Below, in pieces: positions 7,649 through 13,876 of a DNA stretch of 33,864 bases. The DNA comes from WHSW01 sp035296705 (GTDB taxonomy: Bacteria > Actinomycetota > Thermoleophilia > Solirubrobacterales > 70-9). Location of the stretch: assembly GCA_035296705.1 (NCBI GenBank), contig DATHAL010000027.1:1-33864 (forward strand), read 5' to 3'. How positions within the stretch are numbered: position 1 is the first letter of the stretch; every line of letters starts with the position of its first letter. The notes beneath the pieces were generated by a model. It was not told the DNA's origin, made no database searches, and saw only the letters and a list, made by a program, of their open reading frames with translations. Made by a program: the position numbers and the translations under genes.

Positions 7649-8392
7649 GGAGCTGCTCGCGTCGCCGCTGTCGGAGGGTGCGGGCGCCGGGGCGGCCGGG
7701 GTCGCGCCGCCCTCGTCGCTGGGCGCCGGCGCCGTCTCGGTCGGCGCGACCGGCGTGGTGGTGGTGACAGCGGGCGTCGTCGTGGTCGGCGCCACGGCTC
7801 CGGTGTCGCTCTCGGTGGCCTCCGTGTCGGTAGGCGTGGTCTCGGTCTCGTCGGTGGCGCTGCCCTCGTCGGTCTTCGACGTGTCGCCGCAGACCTCGAA
7901 GCCGTAGTCCTTGGCCGCGTTCTCGGCCTTCGACGCCTGCTTGGAGATCGTGGTGTCGAGCTCCGCGACGGTGGCGTCGTCTCCGCGCTCGGCGGCGGTC
8001 GCCTGGTCCTCGTAGGCCTTCACCTGCTTGTCGAGCGCGTCGAGGAACGAGTTCAGCGTGTTGGCGTCATCCTCTGGCGCGGAGAGGCTTTGGATCGCGC
8101 TCAGCTCGCCTGCCAGGATCTCGGCCTTGTCCGAGGCGGCCTGCTGCGCGTCGGCCTCGTCGACACCGACGAGCGACGTGTTCGCCTGCAGACAGGCGTC
8201 GTCGGCCTCGGAGGTGTACTGCTCCTTGGTCAGGACGCTGCCCTGCACGCCACTGGCGCCGCTGACGGGCCCGGCGAGCGGCGCCGGCTCCTCGTCATCG
8301 CCGCCGCAGCTACGGACCAGGAGCACGAGCAGAATGAAGACGGCAGCGAGCGCGCTGAGCGCCACTAGGCGCCTGCGCTGATAGACGTCCAT
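7631..8392 (-). CDS. Membrane-anchored extracytoplasmic protein with Thr/Pro/Ser-rich tail
   Basis: A 253-residue protein. Residues 8-24 are one hydrophobic segment (LVALSALAAVFILLVLL) following a short basic start, so the N terminus is a membrane anchor or uncleaved signal. The segment ends VRSCGG, a poor lipobox because Arg precedes Ser-Cys. Residues 45-165 are helical and Glu/Ala/Asp-rich, with two Cys (DDACLQ and EVCGDT) that could form a disulfide. The last 85 residues are low-complexity Thr/Pro/Ala/Ser, as in wall-spanning linkers. ATG 8392 is preferred over a longer reading because the anchor follows it directly; TACTTT lies nine bases upstream. Function unknown. Confidence 0.75.
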   Translation of the reverse strand: MDVYQRRRLVALSALAAVFILLVLLVRSCGGDDEEPAPLAGPVSGASGVQGSVLTKEQYTSEADDACLQANTSLVGVDEADAQQAASDKAEILAGELSAIQSLSAPEDDANTLNSFLDALDKQVKAYEDQATAAERGDDATVAELDTTISKQASKAENAAKDYGFEVCGDTSKTDEGSATDETETTPTDTEATESDTGAVAPTTTTPAVTTTTPVAPTETAPAPSDEGGATPAAPAPAPSDSGDASSSGGVTP

Positions 8393-8439
8393 AGAGTGCC
8401 CAAAGTAGCAAGCCGTTTGCGCGGAATAAGCAGGTCTTA

Positions 8440-9069
8440 CTACCGGTGGGCGTCCGTTGTCATCACAACGGCATTCCTGCGCCGGTGTCCGTTGCGGCCA
8501 CCGAACGTGTCGGTCTGCGAGTGGCAGTTCGGGCACAGGAACACGAGGTTCTCGAGTCGGTTGTCCTGACCGTCGCCGTTGACGTGATGGATAGCGATCG
8601 ACAGCGGCCGCCCGCGCCATTCGGCCAACCCGCATTCCTCGCAGCGCGGCTCCTTAAGTCCCTCCGCGATCAGTCGGAGCTTCAGGTGCCCTCGCTGCGT
8701 GCGTCGACCGGTCACAAGTAGATCCTCGATCGGCATCGCTCGAGGTCGTGGGGTGATGTCGCCGCGCCGAACGGCGTCCGCCCAGGCAGCGCGTGTGCAT
8801 CCGAATCGCTTCCTGCACTCCGTCGCTGACAGACCACTCTCATAGGCGGCCGCGATCACCGCCCAGTCGTACCGGCGGGCAAAGCGCTCATCGATGGGCT
8901 CGTCGAGTTTGCGCAAGTGGTAGACGACAGTCGCCCGGTTGACCCCGAGGCGGCGAGCGATCTCCACGCCGGTCAGACCCTGCTCGCGGAGGCCTCGGAC
9001 AAGCGCTCGCGTTTCGCCTGGTCGTCGTTTCGGGCCTGAGCGCCGTATGCGAACATATGTTCGCATCAC
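8440..9069 (-). CDS. HNH endonuclease with N-terminal helix-turn-helix
   Basis: A 209-residue phage-type HNH nuclease. The N-terminal part holds a helix-turn-helix (GVEIARRLGVNRATVVYHL), then a second HTH-like segment (ATECRKRFGCTRAAW). The C-terminal part is a zinc-bound HNH domain: CEECG, IHHVNGDGQDNRLENLVFLC, CPNCHSQTDTFGGRN. Such proteins nick or cut DNA and often behave as solitary homing-type elements. The start is GTG 9069 or ATG 9066. Base composition is visibly less GC-rich than the neighbours, and the gene stands alone beside tRNA-Gln, both signs of recent acquisition. A LexA-like palindrome covers its first codons. Confidence 0.85.
   Translation of the reverse strand: MMRTYVRIRRSGPKRRPGETRALVRGLREQGLTGVEIARRLGVNRATVVYHLRKLDEPIDERFARRYDWAVIAAAYESGLSATECRKRFGCTRAAWADAVRRGDITPRPRAMPIEDLLVTGRRTQRGHLKLRLIAEGLKEPRCEECGLAEWRGRPLSIAIHHVNGDGQDNRLENLVFLCPNCHSQTDTFGGRNGHRRRNAVVMTTDAHR
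9049..9064. promoter_or_regulatory. Candidate LexA (SOS) box over the HNH gene start
   Basis: GCGAACATATGTTCGC is a perfect 16-base palindrome. Its core CGAACATATGTTCG matches the Gram-positive LexA consensus CGAAC-RNRY-GTTCG at every position. It lies immediately inside the HNH start codon, where a repressor could block a transcript with a short leader. LexA recognition in this organism is assumed, not shown. Confidence 0.5.
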
Positions 9070-9125
9070 GTCCGGACGGAAATGGCGAGGCGGTGCCTTG
9101 GCTCGTTATCCTGAAACACCCTCGA

Positions 9126-9197
9126 TGCGGGGTCGGATAATCGGCAATCCGCTCGGCTCTGGACCGAGAAATCGGGGTTCAAGTCCCTGCCCCGCAG
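9126..9197 (+). tRNA. tRNA-Gln (anticodon CTG)
   Basis: A complete 72-base cloverleaf: acceptor TGCGGGG/CCCCGCA (7 bp), T8 C9, D stem GGAT/ATCC with GG in the loop, anticodon stem CTCGG/CCGAG with loop CTCTGGA (anticodon CTG, codon CAG), four-base variable loop AAAT, T stem CGGGG/CCCTG with loop TTCAAGT, discriminator G73. The weak T1-A72 pair, T8-C9 and G73 are typical of glutamine tRNAs. CCA is not encoded. TATCCT at 9107-9112 could be its -10. Confidence 0.93.
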
Positions 9198-9203
9198 CTC
9201 TTG

Positions 9204-9220
9204 TCTAGGTTCGAATCCGA
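9204..9220 (+). other. T-arm-like sequence, possible tRNA remnant
   Basis: AGGTTCGAATCC (9208-9219 region) resembles a tRNA T-arm: loop TTCGAAT with four of five possible stem pairs. It begins only a few bases after the intact tRNA-Gln but is not a copy of that tRNA's T-arm. No acceptor or anticodon arm accompanies it. Confidence 0.35.
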
Positions 9221-9233
9221 GCGCCTCAGGCGC
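9221..9233. terminator. Short GC hairpin after tRNA-Gln, over the FAD gene stop
   Basis: GCGCC-TCA-GGCGC forms a five-pair stem, and its loop is the stop codon (TCA on this strand) of the convergent FAD reductase gene. It could separate the tRNA and the operon end, but it is short and lacks a T-tract. Confidence 0.3.
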
Positions 9234-10455
9234 CCACCGAATCGAGCTCAGAATCGATGTCCGCGAGCGCCTCGCGCTGCCCCGAGATGTCCGCCCCGCT
9301 CTCGATCAGCCGGCGCGCATGGACGAGGTCCTCGGAGCGGCCGACGGCGAGCGTGCCGCGCACGACGCCGCCCTCCAGGTACCAGACGCTGAACTCGCCC
9401 GAGTCGGCCTCGCCGCGCCAGACGAGCTCGTCCCAGGACGTCGCCGGCCCAACGTACTCGAGCGAGGCCCAGTCGGCGAGGTCGCTGAAGAAGTACGGCA
9501 CCTCGCGGTACGGCTCCGGGTCGCCGAGCATCGCGCGCGCCGCGTGGCGCCCCTGCTGGAGCGCCACGTCCCAGTGCTCGACCCGCAGCCGCCGCCCGTG
9601 CACGATGCTGTCGTAGGAGCACACGTCCCCGGCCGCGAAGACGCCTGGCGCCGATGTCTCGAGCCGGGCATCGCAGACGATCCCGTTCTCGACCTCCAGC
9701 CCGGAGCGCTCCGCGAGCATCGAATCCGGCCGCACGCCGGCGCCGACCACCACCAGATCGCCCTCGACCGTCCGCCCCCGCTTCGTCACGACCGCCGCGA
9801 CCCTCCCCGACCCCTCGAACGCCTCGAGCTCCTCGCCGCCGAACACCTCCACCCCGTGCTCGCGCAGGATCGACTCGAAGTACCTCCCCGCGTCGGAGCC
9901 GAACGCCCGCGACAGCGCGACGTCCTCGATCATCACGATCGCCACGTCTTTGCCCATCGCCCGCAGCGACGCCGCGACCTCGCAGCCGATGTAGCTCCCG
10001 CCGATCATCACGACGCTCTCCGCGGCGGCCGCTTCGGAGCGGATCGCGTCCGCGTTTCCGAACGCGCGCAGGTAGTGGACGCCCTCGAGCTCCGCCCCCT
10101 CGACGCGGAGGATGTTCACGTTCGCGCCCGTGGCGATCAACGCGGTTTCGAACCGGACCTCCTCCCCGCCCTGGAGCCTCGCCGTCCGCTCACCCGGGTC
10201 GAGCGCCATCACGTTCGTGCGCGTCAGCAGCTCAACGCCGTTCTCCTCGTACCAGTCGGGCGGGTTCACGTAGGCGTCCTCGCGCTTCGACTCGCCCCGC
10301 AGGTACTCCTTCGAGAGCGGCGGGCGCTCGTACGGCGGCTCGGGCTCGCGCCCCGCCAACAGGACCGATCCGTCGGCGCCGCGGCGCCGGAGCTCCGAAG
10401 CACAGTAACCGCCGGCGAAGCCGCCGCCGACGATCAGATGGGCGACGTCGCGCAC
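9226..10455 (-). CDS. FAD-dependent NAD(P)H oxidoreductase (ferredoxin/rubredoxin reductase type)
   Basis: A 409-residue flavoprotein of the class-I disulfide-reductase superfamily without a redox disulfide. The N-terminal FAD Rossmann motif is LIVGGGFAGGYCASEL. The NAD(P)H motif is VVMIGGSYIGCEVAASL (about 145-161), and the second FAD motif is APGVFAAGDVCSYDS (about 270). A C-terminal dimerisation domain follows, as in ferredoxin reductases and AIF-like enzymes. It would pass electrons from NAD(P)H to an iron-sulfur or other acceptor; no ferredoxin gene is in view. It is the last gene of the transport operon, starting (GTG) five bases after the KTN gene stop. Why a reductase travels with cation-type transport genes is unclear. 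Confidence 0.85.
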   Translation of the reverse strand: MRDVAHLIVGGGFAGGYCASELRRRGADGSVLLAGREPEPPYERPPLSKEYLRGESKREDAYVNPPDWYEENGVELLTRTNVMALDPGERTARLQGGEEVRFETALIATGANVNILRVEGAELEGVHYLRAFGNADAIRSEAAAAESVVMIGGSYIGCEVAASLRAMGKDVAIVMIEDVALSRAFGSDAGRYFESILREHGVEVFGGEELEAFEGSGRVAAVVTKRGRTVEGDLVVVGAGVRPDSMLAERSGLEVENGIVCDARLETSAPGVFAAGDVCSYDSIVHGRRLRVEHWDVALQQGRHAARAMLGDPEPYREVPYFFSDLADWASLEYVGPATSWDELVWRGEADSGEFSVWYLEGGVVRGTLAVGRSEDLVHARRLIESGADISGQREALADIDSELDSVGA

Positions 10456-10459
10456 CCGC

Positions 10460-11143
10460 TCACACCGGCTGCCCGTCGGGGCCGAAGTACGAGGTCAGGT
10501 CCTCCTCGACGCGGGGGTCGAGCACGGCGAGGATCTCGTCGCCCGCCTGGAGCACCGTGTCGGAATTGGGCACGAAGCCCGTGCCCTCGCGCAGCACCGA
10601 GATCAGCAGGCTTCCCTCCGGCATCTGCAGGTCCCCGACCCGGCTGCCGGCGGCGCGGGAATCGTTCGGCAGCTCCATCTCGATGATCTCGAGCCGCTGC
10701 TCGGGGAGGTCGAGGAGGTGCACGAGCCCGTACTCGGGGACCTCGTGCTCGATCAGGCGCAGGATGAGGTCGGTCGCCGAGACCACTGGCTTGATCCCGA
10801 GAAGCTCGAAGTGCTCGCGGTTGCGGGGGTTGTTGACGCGGGCGATGATCCGGTCGACCAGGTACTTCTCCTTCGCCACCTGGCAGATCAGCATGTTGTC
10901 CTCGTCGTCGCCCGTCACCGCGATGACCATGTCGGCGCGCGGGATCCCGGCGCGCTCGAGCACCCAGAGCTCGGAGGCGTCGCCGTACTGGATGTTGTGC
11001 TCGAGCTCCTGCTCGACCGTGAGGTAGCGCTCGCGGTTGTTCTCGATCAGCGTCACCTCGTTGCCCTTCTCGAGCAGCTCGCGGGCGAGGTTCCAGCCGA
11101 CCTTGCCCGCCCCGACGATGATGATGTACTGCCGTTCCGACAT
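10460..11143 (-). CDS. TrkA-family KTN/RCK regulatory protein with TrkA-C domain
   Basis: A cytosolic regulator of 227 residues. An N-terminal KTN (RCK) Rossmann domain carries the nucleotide motif IIIVGAGKVGWNLARELL, with Glu at the end of the second strand (LIEN), which in this family binds NAD(H) or ATP. A TrkA-C ligand domain fills about residues 140-225 (GSRVGDLQMPEGSLLISVLREG). Such proteins gate K+ transporters and channels. It follows a KTN-only protein by nine bases and two APC-type permeases, so it probably gates one or both. No Trk/Ktr membrane subunit is in this window. Confidence 0.88.
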   Translation of the reverse strand: MSERQYIIIVGAGKVGWNLARELLEKGNEVTLIENNRERYLTVEQELEHNIQYGDASELWVLERAGIPRADMVIAVTGDDEDNMLICQVAKEKYLVDRIIARVNNPRNREHFELLGIKPVVSATDLILRLIEHEVPEYGLVHLLDLPEQRLEIIEMELPNDSRAAGSRVGDLQMPEGSLLISVLREGTGFVPNSDTVLQAGDEILAVLDPRVEEDLTSYFGPDGQPV

Positions 11144-11152
11144 CCCGCTCGC

Positions 11153-11638
11153 TTAGAGGTCCGCGTCCTCGTGATCGACGGCGCCGACCGGAGGCCCGTG
11201 CTCGGCCGAGCGGTTCGCGGCGGCGCGCACCTCGTTCTCGAGCAGCTCGATCGCGACCTTGGTCGGGCAGATCGTGTGCAGCCCCTGCTCCGCGTACCAC
11301 TTCGCCCGGTAGGGGTCGAGCACCCTCGCGATCACGGTCGGCACGTTGAAGCGCCGCTTCGCGAGCTGGGCGATGACGATGTTGGTGTTGTCGCCGTCGG
11401 TTGAGGCGACGAACACGTCGGCCCGCTCGATTCCCGCCGCCGTCAGCGCCTCGACCTCGAGCGCCGTGCCAACCGTGAAGTGCCCGCCGAGGTCCTCCCA
11501 TGGCTTGTCGAGGCCGATCTCGAGCCGCGCGTGCGACTCCGGATCCTCGTCCAGGCAGGAGACCTCGTGCCCCTCTTCGAGCATCGTGCGCGCCAGGGAG
11601 GAGCCCACGCGCCCCGCTCCGACTATGACGACGAACAT
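11153..11638 (-). CDS. KTN-domain protein lacking TrkA-C
   Basis: A 161-residue single-domain protein: motif VVIVGAGRVGSSLARTMLEEG, acidic Asp at the end of strand two (CLDEDP), and FVASTDGDNTNIVIAQLA, all typical of KTN domains of TrkA/KtrA. The TrkA-C domain is absent; the tail after residue 140 is short and acidic. Together with the next gene, which has both domains, it could make a hetero-oligomeric gating ring. A TAAGAT hexamer seven bases upstream suggests its own leaderless promoter inside the operon. The AGGAG next to the ATG is only one base away and too close for normal ribosome binding. Confidence 0.85.
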   Translation of the reverse strand: MFVVIVGAGRVGSSLARTMLEEGHEVSCLDEDPESHARLEIGLDKPWEDLGGHFTVGTALEVEALTAAGIERADVFVASTDGDNTNIVIAQLAKRRFNVPTVIARVLDPYRAKWYAEQGLHTICPTKVAIELLENEVRAAANRSAEHGPPVGAVDHEDADL

Positions 11639-11645
11639 GCTCCTG

Positions 11646-11651
11646 ATCTTA
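11646..11651 (-). promoter_or_regulatory. Predicted internal -10 element for the KTN genes
   Basis: TAAGAT on the minus strand, seven bases before ATG 11638. Its TAA is also the stop codon of the upstream permease gene. It could give the regulators a transcript separate from the permeases. Confidence 0.45.
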
Positions 11652-13676
11652 TGGATTGTCAGCCCGCTGATCGGGCTCGGCGGCCTCGGGGGCGGCCTCC
11701 TCGGCGGCCCTGTCGCGTTGAGCGCCGTCGCTGCGCGGAGCCGTGATCAGGACCCGGCACGGCGCGCGGCGCAGCACGTACTCCGTCACCGGGCCGATCT
11801 CGGCCGGCCGTGAGCCCCCGATCCCGCCCAGCACCGCACCGCCCCGGATCCGCGTCGGCGGCTCGCCGCCCATCACGATCATCTGCACGTTGCGCTCGCG
11901 CGCGGCCTCGACGATCCCGGCGCCCAGAGTCCGCGCGCGAACGACCGACGGCAGCACCTCGACCGTCTCGTACTCCTCGCCGACGTGCTGGGCGCGCTCG
12001 AGCGCCGCGTTCGCGCTCTCGGCCTGCTCGGGCGGCGGCGGCGAATCGAGTGGCACCGTGAGCGGCACCTCGACCACGTAGATCACCTCGAGCCGCGGCG
12101 ACTCCTCGCCGGGCATGTCCGCCGCGTCGGCGAGCCGCCCCGCGGTCCCGATGATGTCGTCGTCGAGCTTCGTCCCGAACACCGGCACGAGGATGTCGCC
12201 GGATTCGACCGGCGGAACCTCCTTGACGAGCGCCTCCGCGGGCACCTCGATCCGCTTCGTCAGCGGCGTGCCCTCCACCCCCTTGCGGTAGATCACATAG
12301 GCGCTGATCCCGAAGACCATCCAGCCGAGGCCGACCCACCGGGCGCTGTCGTGGTAGAGGACGACGCTCAGCCAGGCGAGCGCGGTCAACAGCGCCGCCA
12401 GGACAGCCGGGGCCGGGAGGAGCGCGCCGCGGAAGCGGATGTCGAGCGGGATCCGGAACGGCCGCGGGCGGTCCGGCTCCGTCATCCGCATCCTGATCAC
12501 CGAGAGGTGGGCGATCGTGAACGCGATCGTGCTGCCGAAGGCGAACAGCCCACCGAGCAGCGCGACATCCGTCGGCAGCACGAGCCCGAACGCGATCACG
12601 GCGGCGACCAAGATCGCGACGTGCGGCGTCTCGTGGCCGCGGTTGAGCTTGCCGAGCCAGCTGGGAATCTGCCGGTTCGTCGCCAGCACGTAGACGTGCC
12701 GCGAGAGGCCGAGCATCGCCGTGTTCGCCGCCCAGATCAGCGCCACGGGCGCGACCGCCACCACCGCCACCTGCATCACGTCGGAGACCCATTGCGGGTC
12801 GAAGCTCTGCACGACGCCGAGCACGGGGTTCTCGATGTAGGTCGTCCCGAGCGCCGTCTCCGGCCCGTCCGGCGTCGCCGTCACCGGAACCGCCATCAAG
12901 GCGATCACCGAGACGCCCACGTAGATCAGCGGCACCAGCGTCGCAGCGACCGCGAGCAGCTTGCGCAGCTCGACCTGCCGGAACTCCAGGTCCGGCGCCA
13001 GGTTCGCCTCGGCCTCGATCCCCGCGTAGGCGACGGTCGCGATCACCCCCGCGTAGATCGCGTCCTCGAGGGTCGGACTCTGGAACAGGTCGAGCTCCGC
13101 CGTCAGCGCGCCGAGGTCGAACGAGGTCACCGCGCCGACCAGGATCACCGCGATCAGGAGCATCACGCCGGCGACGGCGACCACGGTCAGGAGGCGCTGA
13201 CGGGCGCTGCCGGTGAAGCCCATGATCGCAAGGAAGGAGACCAACGCGATCACAGCCCCAGCGGTGATCACCTCGCCGCCCGCATGGGTGAACGACGAGG
13301 AGATCGGCGTCAGGTAGTGCGGCACCGAGATCGCCGCCAGGGCGATCACGATCACGTAGTCGATCAAGATCGCCCAGCCGGCCACGAAGCTGACCAGCTC
13401 GTTCTTGAACGCGGCCCGGGCGAAGGTCGCCGACCCCCCGCGCTCCGGCAGCATCGCCTCGCCCTCCACGTAGGTCAGCGCGTTGAGCAGGAAGATCAGC
13501 CCGACGCCGAGGAAGATGAGCGGGGTGAGCGCGAGCCCGCGGTCGGCGACCAGCCCGAGCGAGAAGTAGAGCGAGAAGCCGACCGCCGAGTAGGAGACGG
13601 CGAACAGCAGTGGCACGCCGACCCAGCGGCGGGTGATCGGGCCGTGGTCGCCCCCGGATCGGAACGGGTCGATCAA
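11649..13676 (-). CDS. APC-superfamily permease with C-terminal universal-stress domain
   Basis: A 675-residue protein. Residues 1-455 hold about twelve hydrophobic segments of the amino acid-polyamine-organocation fold, including the unwound helix-1 region AVSYSAVGFSLYFSLGLVA. Residues 495-650 form a universal-stress-protein domain (DILVPVFGTKLDDDIIG ... MIVMGG ... GPVTEYVLRRAPCRVLI), with the Gly-rich ATP-binding loop retained. Fused APC-USP proteins include the KimA K+ importers, whose USP-like domain binds c-di-AMP, but others carry amino acids. The two KTN genes downstream lean toward K+ or another cation; this is inference. The TTG start overlaps the small membrane gene's stop (TTGA). 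Confidence 0.88.
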   Translation of the reverse strand: MIDPFRSGGDHGPITRRWVGVPLLFAVSYSAVGFSLYFSLGLVADRGLALTPLIFLGVGLIFLLNALTYVEGEAMLPERGGSATFARAAFKNELVSFVAGWAILIDYVIVIALAAISVPHYLTPISSSFTHAGGEVITAGAVIALVSFLAIMGFTGSARQRLLTVVAVAGVMLLIAVILVGAVTSFDLGALTAELDLFQSPTLEDAIYAGVIATVAYAGIEAEANLAPDLEFRQVELRKLLAVAATLVPLIYVGVSVIALMAVPVTATPDGPETALGTTYIENPVLGVVQSFDPQWVSDVMQVAVVAVAPVALIWAANTAMLGLSRHVYVLATNRQIPSWLGKLNRGHETPHVAILVAAVIAFGLVLPTDVALLGGLFAFGSTIAFTIAHLSVIRMRMTEPDRPRPFRIPLDIRFRGALLPAPAVLAALLTALAWLSVVLYHDSARWVGLGWMVFGISAYVIYRKGVEGTPLTKRIEVPAEALVKEVPPVESGDILVPVFGTKLDDDIIGTAGRLADAADMPGEESPRLEVIYVVEVPLTVPLDSPPPPEQAESANAALERAQHVGEEYETVEVLPSVVRARTLGAGIVEAARERNVQMIVMGGEPPTRIRGGAVLGGIGGSRPAEIGPVTEYVLRRAPCRVLITAPRSDGAQRDRAAEEAAPEAAEPDQRADNP

Positions 13677-13876
13677 TCTCGCGAGCGCAGGGCCAGGTAC
13701 AGCCTTCCCGCGCCGAGGCCGGTGAAGATCAGGCCGAGCCAGATGCCGCTCGACGCCACGCCGCCCCCGTTGGCGAGCGTGACGACGATGATCGTGAGGC
13801 CGAAGCCGAGGATGATCGCCGCGAAGATCCGCGTGACGCCGCGGTAGGCCTCGTCGAGCGGCGGCGGCGAGCTCAC
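13673..13876 (-). CDS. Small two-helix membrane protein within the APC operon
   Basis: A 67-residue protein with two hydrophobic helices (IFAAIILGFGLTIIVVTLA and IWLGLIFTGLGAGRLYLAL) joined by a Gly/Ser turn and ending in Arg-Ser-Arg-Asp. Its GTG start overlaps the first permease's stop (GTGA) and its stop overlaps the second permease's TTG start (TTGA). That double coupling supports its reality and suggests translation in step with both permeases. It may be an accessory subunit of the transporter. I recognise no named family. Confidence 0.72.
   Translation of the reverse strand: MSSPPPLDEAYRGVTRIFAAIILGFGLTIIVVTLANGGGVASSGIWLGLIFTGLGAGRLYLALRSRD

Noticed and set aside
9126..9220. tRNA-Gln as an integrated-element attachment site
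   Set aside because: No direct repeat of the tRNA 3' end and no integrase were found; the second T-arm differs from that of the tRNA.
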